A stretch of DNA of 64,000 bases from Pedobacter psychrodurus (GTDB lineage Bacteria > Bacteroidota > Bacteroidia > Sphingobacteriales > Sphingobacteriaceae): contig NZ_SJSO01000005.1 of the NCBI RefSeq assembly GCF_004331735.1, positions 1 to 64,000 of the forward strand. The letters run 5' to 3'. This document shows, piece after piece, positions 1 to 6,707 of the stretch. The notes under the pieces were generated by a model. It was not told where the DNA came from. It worked only from the letters and a program-made list of their open reading frames with translations, and ran no database searches. Within the stretch, counting starts at the first letter, position 1. Every line of letters starts with the position of its first letter. A program made the position numbers and the translations under genes.

Positions 1-194
1 AAATATTTAAACATGCGTACCGGACTCTCAGCGTTACGCCCGTTGTCCGGACAGTACTTGCCCATTAGCTCATCATAGATAAAGCTAAAATCTATAAGCT
101 CACTAATCTTGCGAAGTAAATTCTCCTTAGGAATAATTAGGTCATAAAGCTTGGAAAACTCACTAAACTGGATTTGTTGTTGTTGAAGAAGCAT
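1..194 (-). CDS. IS1182-type transposase, N-terminal fragment (runs off the window)
   Basis: Reading the minus strand from the ATG at 194 gives about 64 residues with no stop before the window edge. The residues IPKENLLRKISELIDFSFIYDEL followed by CPDNGR match the N-terminal domain of IS1182/IS5-like DDE transposases, which usually read IPxDHLLRKIxELIDFSF and CPDNGRP. The DDE catalytic core lies outside the window. The gene points away from efp. The family call rests on this conserved block alone; integrity of the element cannot be judged. Confidence 0.75.
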   Translation of the reverse strand, partial: MLLQQQQIQFSEFSKLYDLIIPKENLLRKISELIDFSFIYDELMGKYCPDNGRNAESPVRMFKY

Positions 195-229
195 CTTAAA
201 AGCAGTAATAATATACCTTAAAATACAAA

Positions 230-264
230 AAAAGGAGTAGAAAAACTAGTTTTCTACTCCTTTT
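230..264. terminator. Hairpin inside the IS end, possible bidirectional terminator
   Basis: Perfect 15-bp inverted repeat AAAAGGAGTAGAAAA (230-244) and TTTTCTACTCCTTTT (250-264) with a 5-nt loop. A/T tracts on both sides let it act in either direction. It lies just upstream of the transposase start, where it could block read-in transcription from efp, a common arrangement in insertion sequences. Confidence 0.6.
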
Positions 265-337
265 ATCCCTTTTCAAAAAGAGACTTTTTCAGTGCCCTCG
301 AATTCGCTTCAGAGGCTTCAATGTATTTTGCTTAAAA

Positions 338-898
338 CTACTTTACACGCTCAACGTATTCGCCTGTACGGGTATCGATTTTAATTTTATCGCCTTGGTT
401 TACAAACATTGGCACTTTAACCTCAACGCCATTTTCTAACGTTGCTGCTTTTAAAGCGTTTGTAGAGGTATCACCTTTAACCGCTGGCTCCGAATAAGTG
501 ATTTCGAACTCAGCAAAGTTTGGTAATTGAGCCATAATTGCTTCTTCACTTTCCATAGAAACAATAATGTTCATGCCTTCTTTTAAAAATTTAATAGCCG
601 AACCAAATAAAGATTTCTCAACGTTAAACTGCTCATAATTGTTGTTATCCATTACTACCAGATAGTCGCCTTCTTCGTATAGATATTGATAATCGCTGGT
701 TTCTACCCTGCAAATTTCTACTGCCTCGTCGGTATTCATACGTGCCTCAACAATTCTGCCTGATTTAATGTTACGGAATTTACCAGTGTAAAATGCTCCA
801 CCTTTTCCTGGTGTGCGGTGATTCCATTCGTCAACAGTAACCAGTTCGTTGTTTATGCGAAGAATGTTACCTGTTTTAATTTCTGATGCTTTTGCCAT
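338..898 (-). CDS. efp: Elongation factor P, canonical lysine form
   Basis: 186 residues with the three-domain EF-P layout: KOW-like domain (about 1-62), central OB fold (about 65-128) and C-terminal OB fold ending in GEYVERVK, a typical EF-P tail. It relieves ribosome stalling at polyproline stretches by entering between the P and E sites. The domain I tip reads TPGKGGAF, placing Lys32 at the position of the modified Lys34 of E. coli EF-P. This is the better candidate for the housekeeping factor. A TACCTTTG -7 element at 945-952 gives it its own promoter, separate from the paralogue upstream. No lysine-modification enzyme is encoded in the window. Confidence 0.96.
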   Translation of the reverse strand: MAKASEIKTGNILRINNELVTVDEWNHRTPGKGGAFYTGKFRNIKSGRIVEARMNTDEAVEICRVETSDYQYLYEEGDYLVVMDNNNYEQFNVEKSLFGSAIKFLKEGMNIIVSMESEEAIMAQLPNFAEFEITYSEPAVKGDTSTNALKAATLENGVEVKVPMFVNQGDKIKIDTRTGEYVERVK

Positions 899-944
899 AT
901 TGTATTATCCTAAATTGGATTTATATTTCAGTTTTTCGTGACGG

Positions 945-952
945 CAAAGGTA
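945..952 (-). promoter_or_regulatory. Promoter -7 element for efp
   Basis: Minus strand reads TACCTTTG, an exact match to the Bacteroidota -7 consensus TAnnTTTG, about 47 bp before the efp start. No clear TTG was found at the -33 position. It implies that efp is transcribed independently of the upstream paralogue. Confidence 0.55.
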
Positions 953-1029
953 AAATTATTTTGATAAAAACCTATAAAGGTTTAAGGTATAAGGCTTAGG
1001 GTTTAAGGAAATTTAAACCTTTAATTACA

Positions 1030-1590
1030 CTACTTTACCCTTTCCATATATTCGCCGGTCTTGGTGTCAACTTTAACCTTATCGCCCTGGTTAATAAATA
1101 AAGGAACCCGTATTTCTGCTCCAGTTTCTACAGTAGCATATTTTTGTGCACTGGTAGAGGTATCGCCTTTTACGGCAGGTTCAGAGTAGGTAATTTCTAA
1201 TTCTACACTATTGGGTAATTGCGCAACAATAGGTTCGTCACTTTCAAAAGCGATGGTTACGTTCATCCCTTCCTTTAAAAACTTAATAGCGTTTCCGAAA
1301 AGCAGCTTAGGGATATTGTACTGCTCAAAAGTATTGTTATCCATCACCACCAAATAATCGCCATCTTCATAAAGGTATTGATAGTCGTTGGTTTCTACAC
1401 GGCAAATGGTCACCTCTTCATCAGTCCTGAAACGGTATTCAACAATTTTTCCGGTTTTTACGTTGCGCATACGCGCCTGATAAAAAGCCCTTAAATTTCC
1501 AGGGGTACGGTGGATGTACTCTTCTACACTTACCAACTCTCCGTTAAAACGAAGTACATTTCCGCTTTTTACTTCTGATGCCTTTGCCAT
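1030..1590 (-). CDS. EF-P paralogue lacking the tip lysine
   Basis: 186 residues, the same length and domain order as the neighbouring efp and clearly homologous throughout (GDYLVVMDNN, IKFLKEGMN, EITYSEPAVKGDTST shared). The domain I loop reads TPGNLRAF instead of TPGKGGAF, so Asn32 replaces the lysine that is lysylated, hydroxylated or otherwise modified in known EF-Ps, and Arg34 follows two residues later. The E. coli paralogue EfpL carries an arginine at its tip, so lysine-free tips are known, but an asparagine is unusual to me. It ends 131 bp before efp on the same strand. Function as a translation factor is inferred from fold; specificity is unknown. Confidence 0.88.
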   Translation of the reverse strand: MAKASEVKSGNVLRFNGELVSVEEYIHRTPGNLRAFYQARMRNVKTGKIVEYRFRTDEEVTICRVETNDYQYLYEDGDYLVVMDNNTFEQYNIPKLLFGNAIKFLKEGMNVTIAFESDEPIVAQLPNSVELEITYSEPAVKGDTSTSAQKYATVETGAEIRVPLFINQGDKVKVDTKTGEYMERVK

Positions 1591-1816
1591 ATTATAATGA
1601 AATATTGTCTTCTCGGTTGTTTTAAACGTCGAAGTTAAATAAATGGATTATGATTTGGAAAGCAAAACCTAGATTAATCGGTTACGATAGCCCCGCTTTT
1701 ACTGCAATCTTTTTTGCTATAAGCCTCGTAGGTTTTTAAAACTTGCGAAATTTACAAAAAAGGATTTCCGTGCAATCGGGTTTAGAAAACATAATGTTGT
1801 GTAAAGAACAGCGGCT

Positions 1817-1860
1817 TGCTCCTGTATTTCGCCGTGCGTTGAGGAGCAGTTTGTTTTTTC
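1817..1860 (+). terminator. Possible plus-strand terminator hairpin
   Basis: TGCTCCT (1817-1823) pairs with AGGAGCA (1842-1848) and is followed by GTTTGTTTTTTC. The 18-nt loop is long. No plus-strand gene precedes it, so either an unrecognised transcript ends here or it is fortuitous. Confidence 0.25.
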
Positions 1861-1904
1861 TGTTCGCTCGCATCAGCATAAATCAATAAAAATCCTCTTA
1901 TAAA

Positions 1905-2070
1905 AGAAATGCCTTTGGGAACCACTCCAAAGGCATAATCAACCTAAACCTCAAACTAAACTATGAAAAACTCTTTGCCTTTAAGGGCTATATATTTTGA
2001 TTCCGAAATACGGAAAATATGATCTTTTACTTAAAGAGATAAATTAAATAATTGTTTCTCTTTTTGGTGG
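1905..2070 (-). ncRNA. Candidate small RNA (promoter plus terminator, no gene)
   Basis: A consensus promoter on the minus strand (-33 TTTTG at 2099-2103, 18-bp spacer, -7 TACCTTTG at 2073-2080) is followed about 140 nt later by a perfect hairpin TGCCTTTGG/CCAAAGGCA (1910-1918 with 1927-1935) and the tail TTTCTTTT. The roughly 165-nt product has no good reading frame. It could instead be a long leader with an attenuator for the EF-P paralogue at 1590. I did not recognise a known RNA family. Confidence 0.4.
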
Positions 2071-2072
2071 TG

Positions 2073-2103
2073 CAAAGGTAAGAAGAATTTAGTAATTACA
2101 AAA
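2073..2103 (-). promoter_or_regulatory. Bacteroidota consensus promoter for orphan RNA
   Basis: Minus strand: -33 TTTTG (2099-2103), 18-bp spacer, -7 TACCTTTG (2073-2080). Both boxes and spacing fit the primary sigma factor consensus of Bacteroidota. It reads toward the EF-P paralogue and begins 75 bp before the end of the ABC gene, so it serves a transcript starting near 2070. Confidence 0.6.
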
Positions 2104-2181
2104 TGTTTTTAAAAAAAAATATTTTTAATACAAATGTATGACAAAACAGACGTCTAGTAGATAGCGGAATTTTGTGTTAAC

Positions 2182-2796
2182 TTACTTATAATCAGATATT
2201 TGTATCTGATTTGTACAGAAATCGTATTCCTGTATTTGATTAGAGCCAATTATTGTCAGGCGGTCCTTTCCGAAATTTTCGATCAGTTCGCGGTACCAAC
2301 TTATTCCCTGAACGTCTAAATTACTCGTTGGCTCGTCTAAAAATAAAATTGGTGTATCGGTACAACATGCCAAAGCTAGTTTGGTTCTTTGCTTCATTCC
2401 CGATGAAAAGTACTTGATTTCTTTGTTCGCTGCTTTTTCTAATCCCAGTACGGTGATTAGCTTTTTTGAATCAAGGCCTGGGGCAAAATTTTTGAACTTA
2501 AAATGAAAATCAATGCTCTCTTTCAAGGTAAATGTTTCCACCAGTTCGAGATATGGAGCCGCCAAGCTGATGTACTTATAGATTTTTTCTACAGGAATCT
2601 CTTTGGTGTCTGAGAATGAAATTTCTCCTTCAGAAGGAGATAAACTACCGGTTAAAACACTTAATAATGTTGATTTACCAGAACCATTGGGCCCGAGTAT
2701 TGCATAACTATTACCAGAGGTGAATTCAGTGCTTAAATTTCTAAAAATCCACTCTTTATTAAACCTTCTGCCAGCGTTATTTAATGCTATTTTCAT
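2182..2796 (-). CDS. ABC transporter ATP-binding protein
   Basis: 204 residues, one nucleotide-binding domain. Walker A GPNGSGKST at 35-43, signature SSGMKQ at 131-136, Walker B ILFLDE at 150-155 and D-loop SNLD at 158-161 are all present, so it should bind and hydrolyse ATP. It is short, with no membrane segment and no permease gene beside it, resembling CcmA-like or gliding-type ATPases. It sits 14 bp downstream of the GNAT gene and probably belongs to the transcription unit running down from lpxD. Substrate unknown. Confidence 0.85.
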   Translation of the reverse strand: MKIALNNAGRRFNKEWIFRNLSTEFTSGNSYAILGPNGSGKSTLLSVLTGSLSPSEGEISFSDTKEIPVEKIYKYISLAAPYLELVETFTLKESIDFHFKFKNFAPGLDSKKLITVLGLEKAANKEIKYFSSGMKQRTKLALACCTDTPILFLDEPTSNLDVQGISWYRELIENFGKDRLTIIGSNQIQEYDFCTNQIQISDYK

Positions 2797-2810
2797 TTGT
2801 AGCTAAGCAT

Positions 2811-3278
2811 TTAGGATTTAACGGTAGGCAGTTTAGTCATGCAAATGCTGTTATCAACGCCGATATACTGTCCGTAGTTGGGCGTAATATGGTAACCTAC
2901 CTTTTGGTAAAGCGCAATGGCTTCTGGCTGTTTTTTGCCTGTTTCTAAAACACATGCAGCAAAGCCCATTTCAGTAGCCCAGTTTTCTAATTCGTTTAAA
3001 ACTAAAGCGGCAATTCCCTGATTTCTGTGCTCGGGATGAACAAACATCCTTTTCACTTCTGCTTCGGTTGCCGAGAAAGGTTTTATCGCACCACAAGCAA
3101 CAGGTAGGCCTTGTTGATAGGCAACAATCACTTCCTTAATGGCATCAACCTTGTTAAATTGAGCATAAAAAGCATGGTCGTCGCCATCTCTAACCGCTAA
3201 ATCATTATCCAGTAAAGCAACCAACTGTCTAAAATCGGCATGATCTGAATCGGTTCTGATTAGCGTTAAATCACTCAT
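2811..3278 (-). CDS. GNAT family N-acetyltransferase
   Basis: 155 residues with the acetyl-CoA binding motif A: VKRMFVHPEHRNQGIA, where R85-x-x-G-I/A is the pyrophosphate loop. The conserved GYHITPNYGQY near the C-terminus matches the motif B end of small GNAT enzymes. It transfers an acetyl group from acetyl-CoA to an unknown amine. It lies between lpxA (43 bp away) and the ABC ATPase on the same strand, but nothing shows a role in lipid A synthesis. Confidence 0.85.
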   Translation of the reverse strand: MSDLTLIRTDSDHADFRQLVALLDNDLAVRDGDDHAFYAQFNKVDAIKEVIVAYQQGLPVACGAIKPFSATEAEVKRMFVHPEHRNQGIAALVLNELENWATEMGFAACVLETGKKQPEAIALYQKVGYHITPNYGQYIGVDNSICMTKLPTVKS

Positions 3279-3321
3279 GAATATTTATATTGCTTTAAGC
3301 TTTGGTCTTTCTGCTTTAGGC

Positions 3322-4107
3322 TTAACTTCCCATTCCGAAACCCTTCATTACCCCACGATTAGAATTACGGATAAAATCTACAATTTCATCACGGATTTCC
3401 GTTGGTTTAAATTCGGCTTCGATCATGTCTAAAGCTTTAGTTACGTTATTGTGTTTTACGAAAAGTACACGGTAAATTTCTTGAATCTCGTCAATCTGTT
3501 CGTTGGTAAAACCTCTTCTGCGCAAACCAACTGAGTTGATGCCTGCATAAGAAAGTGGTTCGCGAGCTGCTTTTACATAAGGAGGAACATCCTTACGTAC
3601 CAATGAACCTCCGGTTACGAAAGCATAAGAGCCCACTTTAACAAATTGATGTATCGCTACCAAACCTGCCAAAACCACATTGTTTCCAATGGTAATGTGG
3701 CCAGCTAAAGTGGTGCTATTAGAGAAAATACAGTTGTTACCAACCTCACAGTCGTGCGCAATGTGCGAGTATGCCTGAATTAAACAATTGCTGCCGATAG
3801 TGGTTTTCCATTTATCTTTAGTGCCGCGGTTAATGGTAACACACTCACGGATAGTAGTATTGTCGCCAATTTCTGCTGTGGTAACTTCACCAGCAAATTT
3901 TAAATCCTGCGGCTCACCAGAAATAACAGCGCCAGGAAATATGCGGCAGTTTTTACCAATACGTGCACCATCCATAATGGTAACATTCGATCCGATCCAC
4001 GTTCCTTCACCAATTACAACGTCTTTATGTATTACTACAAATGGTTCGATTACCACGTTCTCGGCAATCTTTGCCTGGGGATGTATGTATGCTAAAGGTT
4101 GTATCAT
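3322..4107 (-). CDS. lpxA: UDP-N-acetylglucosamine acyltransferase LpxA
   Basis: 261 residues with left-handed beta-helix hexapeptide repeats over roughly residues 1-190 and a helical C-terminal domain (about 195-261), the standard length. It transfers a 3-hydroxyacyl chain from ACP to UDP-GlcNAc, the first step of lipid A synthesis, in the cytoplasm. SHIAHDCEVGNNC contains the histidine expected as general base, and GLRRRGF is the typical LpxA segment. Its ATG overlaps the lpxC-fabZ stop in a TAATG junction, suggesting translational coupling. Confidence 0.96.
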   Translation of the reverse strand: MIQPLAYIHPQAKIAENVVIEPFVVIHKDVVIGEGTWIGSNVTIMDGARIGKNCRIFPGAVISGEPQDLKFAGEVTTAEIGDNTTIRECVTINRGTKDKWKTTIGSNCLIQAYSHIAHDCEVGNNCIFSNSTTLAGHITIGNNVVLAGLVAIHQFVKVGSYAFVTGGSLVRKDVPPYVKAAREPLSYAGINSVGLRRRGFTNEQIDEIQEIYRVLFVKHNNVTKALDMIEAEFKPTEIRDEIVDFIRNSNRGVMKGFGMGS

Positions 4108-5519
4108 TATTGGGCGGGTTCTGCTTGTTTAATTTTTGAAATTTGAGCCATCATTTCGGCTTCGACAACGATTTTTTCCCCAACCATACCTACACCTTTC
4201 ATCTGGGCAATGCCTCGTCTAATCGGTTCAAGTAAATCGCAACGGAAAACAATAGTATCGCCAGGAAGTACCTGAGCTCTAAAGCGTACGTTATCTATCT
4301 TTAAAAAATAAGTTAAATAATTTCTAGGATCTGGAACGGTACTTAACACTAAAATACCACCAACCTGAGCCATAGCCTCAATTTGAATTACACCCGGAAA
4401 AACCGGTGCACCAGGAAAGTGACCTTTAAAAAACTCTTCGTTCATGGTTACGTTTTTAACACCTACCACGTGATTTTTAGAAAGTTCTAATATTTTATCA
4501 ACGAATAAAAATGGCTGACGGTGAGGCAAAATATCCATAATCTGAACAACGTCATATAATGGTTTTGCACTTGGATCGTACACCTTTTGTATTTTTTTGT
4601 TTTTCTCTTTTTTAATTGCTGCTTTAATCTTTTTTGCAAAAGCAACGTTTGCTGCGTGACCTGGGCGGGCAGCCATAATATGGCCTTTTAAATGCATGCC
4701 AACTAAAGCTAAATCGCCAATCATATCTAGTAGTTTGTGACGGGCAGGCTCGTTTTGATAACGCAGTTCCATGTTGTTCAAAATCCCTTGTGGAGCAACA
4801 TCGATATCTTTACGATTAAATAATTTAGCCAGGTGGCTTAATTCATCCTTAGTAACTTCTTTATCTACAATTACAATGGCGTTATTTAAATCGCCGCCCT
4901 TAATTAAATTGTGGGATAACTGATATTCCAATTCGTGTAAGAAACAGAAGGTACGACAAGAAGCAATTTCTTTCTTAAACTCTGCAATGGTGTTAATACC
5001 CGCATGCTGACTGCCCAGAACAGGAGAATTATAATCGATCATACACGTAAAACGATAGTCGTCTAACGGCATGGCTACAATTTCTACTTTTCTATCTTCT
5101 TCGGTATAAGTAATGTTATGTGGAATGGTGAAATACTCACGATCTGCATTTTGCTCAACCGTACCTACTTCTTCCAGTAAATCAACAAACTGGATAGAGC
5201 TACCGTCCATAATTGGAGTTTCTGGTCCGTCTAATTTAATGAGTACGTTATCGAGGTCCATACCAATCAAGGATGCCATTACGTGTTCTACGGTACTTAC
5301 GCTAGCACCATTTTGGGTAAGCGTAGTACCTCGTGAGGTATCTGTAACGTTATCTGCATCAGCTTCTATAATCGGGTGGCCATCTAAATCAATACGTTGA
5401 AATTTAAAGCCATGATTTTCGGGGGCCGGGCAAAATGTTAAAGTAACATTAGCGCCTGTGTGTAAACCCACACCAGATGCTGATATTTCTTGTTTAATCG
5501 TTTTTTGTCTAACGTTCAT
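4107..5519 (-). CDS. lpxC/fabZ: Bifunctional LpxC deacetylase / FabZ dehydratase
   Basis: 470 residues fusing two enzymes. The N-terminal part (about 1-300) is UDP-3-O-acyl-GlcNAc deacetylase with zinc ligands His79 (STVEHV), His261 and Asp265 (ARHKLLDMIGD). The C-terminal part (about 320-465) is a hotdog-fold 3-hydroxyacyl-ACP dehydratase with LPHRQPFLFVD, His367 in GHFPG and Glu381. LpxC commits the cell to lipid A; FabZ competes for the same 3-hydroxyacyl-ACP, so the fusion ties the two fluxes together. This fusion is known in Bacteroidota. It overlaps lpxD by 11 bp and lpxA by 1 bp, forming a tight operon. Confidence 0.96.
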   Translation of the reverse strand: MNVRQKTIKQEISASGVGLHTGANVTLTFCPAPENHGFKFQRIDLDGHPIIEADADNVTDTSRGTTLTQNGASVSTVEHVMASLIGMDLDNVLIKLDGPETPIMDGSSIQFVDLLEEVGTVEQNADREYFTIPHNITYTEEDRKVEIVAMPLDDYRFTCMIDYNSPVLGSQHAGINTIAEFKKEIASCRTFCFLHELEYQLSHNLIKGGDLNNAIVIVDKEVTKDELSHLAKLFNRKDIDVAPQGILNNMELRYQNEPARHKLLDMIGDLALVGMHLKGHIMAARPGHAANVAFAKKIKAAIKKEKNKKIQKVYDPSAKPLYDVVQIMDILPHRQPFLFVDKILELSKNHVVGVKNVTMNEEFFKGHFPGAPVFPGVIQIEAMAQVGGILVLSTVPDPRNYLTYFLKIDNVRFRAQVLPGDTIVFRCDLLEPIRRGIAQMKGVGMVGEKIVVEAEMMAQISKIKQAEPAQ

Positions 5520-6585
5520 TGTGTAATGTATTCTTTTCCAGTTCAGCTGTGAGCTTTTTCAATTCCTCTTCGAGCGCATTTATTCTTTTTTCTACATCTG
5601 GAAGATGTTTGAAAATTACTGAGGCACGCATCCAGTTGCGCAATGGTTGCGCCGGACTACCATGCCATTGTTTATTTTCTTCTGTAATATTAAAATTGAT
5701 ACCGGCTTGTGCGCCAATTTGGGTGCCTTTTGCTAATGTTAAGTGCCCGGCTATACCAACTTGTCCGCCAACAACACTGTTAGGTCCAATTTTTGTACTT
5801 CCTGATATCCCTGATTGTGCAGCCAAAACGGTGTTCTCGCCAATCTCTACATTGTGTGCAATCTGGATCAGATTATCGATTTTTGCACCTTTTTTTACAA
5901 TTGTTGATCCCATTGTTGCACGATCTACAGTTGTATTCGCGCCAATTTCTACATCATCTTCGATAATAACGTTTCCAATCTGCGGGATTTTATTGTAAGT
6001 GCCATCTTTTTGTGGGGCAAACCCAAAACCATCACTTCCGATAACGGTATTGGCATGGATGACAACTCTGTTACCGATTATTGAATTGTGATAAATTTTT
6101 ACACCAGGAAAAAAAGTGCTGTTATTGCCGATTTTAGAATTAGCGCCAATAAAAGTTTGCGCATTTATTTTACATCCATCTGCAATTTCTACGTTTTCGG
6201 CAACATAGGCAAAGGCATCGATAAATACATTTTTGCCAATTTTTGCTGTTGGATGTACAAAAGCCAGTTTATCAATTCCAGATTGTGCAACCTGTGCGTT
6301 TACCGCCTCGTTATATTTATCCAACAAAATGGTAAAGGCACTATAAGGATTTTCAACCCTGATTAAGGTGCTGGTATATGGTTGTGTAGGAGCGAAATCC
6401 TTTGATACGATAACGACAGAAGCCTGAGTAGAATACAAGAAGTTTTCGTACTTAGGGTTCGAAAGAAAAGACAAAGAGCCTTCCTTTCCATCTTCTATTT
6501 TAGAAAGTTCGGTAACGGCTACATCAGGGTTACCATCAATGGAACCGTTTAGAAACTGACTTATCTGCGTGGCAGTAAATTGCAT
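5509..6585 (-). CDS. lpxD: UDP-3-O-acylglucosamine N-acyltransferase LpxD
   Basis: 358 residues: an N-terminal uridine-binding domain (about 1-100), then hexapeptide-repeat beta-helix (about 105-315) and a C-terminal helix. IQIAHNVEIGENT contains the catalytic histidine. It adds the N-linked 3-hydroxyacyl chain after LpxC deacetylation, making UDP-2,3-diacylglucosamine. First gene of the lpxD-lpxC/fabZ-lpxA operon. The -7 element TACCTTTG ends only 4 bp before the ATG, so the mRNA may start at or next to the start codon. MQFTATQISQFL is the usual LpxD beginning, which supports this start. Confidence 0.96.
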   Translation of the reverse strand: MQFTATQISQFLNGSIDGNPDVAVTELSKIEDGKEGSLSFLSNPKYENFLYSTQASVVIVSKDFAPTQPYTSTLIRVENPYSAFTILLDKYNEAVNAQVAQSGIDKLAFVHPTAKIGKNVFIDAFAYVAENVEIADGCKINAQTFIGANSKIGNNSTFFPGVKIYHNSIIGNRVVIHANTVIGSDGFGFAPQKDGTYNKIPQIGNVIIEDDVEIGANTTVDRATMGSTIVKKGAKIDNLIQIAHNVEIGENTVLAAQSGISGSTKIGPNSVVGGQVGIAGHLTLAKGTQIGAQAGINFNITEENKQWHGSPAQPLRNWMRASVIFKHLPDVEKRINALEEELKKLTAELEKNTLHNER

Positions 6586-6589
6586 CGTA

Positions 6590-6620
6590 CAAAGGTATAT
6601 GTTAAATTGATATGAACAAA
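6590..6620 (-). promoter_or_regulatory. lpx operon promoter abutting the lpxD start
   Basis: Minus strand: -33 TTTG (6617-6620), 19-bp spacer, -7 TACCTTTG (6590-6597). Transcription should begin about 3-5 nt after the -7 box, which places it at the lpxD ATG (6583-6585). This predicts a leaderless or nearly leaderless mRNA. Confidence 0.6.
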
Positions 6621-6707
6621 AAAACCTGCTAGGGTTAAAGTGTGTATATTTTACACAATAATAAGACTTAAAACGGCACCAAAAGTTAAATATTTTGTTA
6701 AATAACC

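Larger units (their letters stand above)
1..295 (-). mobile_element. Right end of an IS1182-family insertion sequence
   Basis: The transposase fragment, a strong hairpin at 230-264 and a terminal stretch GACTTTTTCAGTGC (282-295) together look like one end of an insertion sequence. A terminal inverted repeat reading GCACTGAAAAAGTC inward is what I expect for this family in Bacteroidota. The boundary near 295 is inferred because the host sequence from 296 onward resembles half of an efp terminator hairpin. The other end and any target duplication lie outside the window. Confidence 0.55.
1591..2181. other. 591-bp region between efp paralogue and ABC gene
   Basis: No convincing protein gene. It contains a plus-strand hairpin with a T-rich tail (1817-1860), a minus-strand promoter match (2073-2103) and a perfect 9-bp hairpin (1910-1935) that could terminate a minus-strand RNA. 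The stretch 1600-1800 shows nothing recognisable and may hold the promoter of the EF-P paralogue. Confidence 0.5.

Noticed and set aside
1963..2022. 19-codon plus-strand ORF (starts MKNSLPLRAIYFD) preceded by a hairpin
   Set aside because: Possible leader peptide by appearance, but no downstream plus-strand gene exists, and the stronger promoter signal is on the minus strand.
3788..4132. Plus-strand frames opposite lpxA, lpxC and lpxD
   Set aside because: Cys/Ser/Pro-rich shadow translations of hexapeptide-repeat and enzyme genes.
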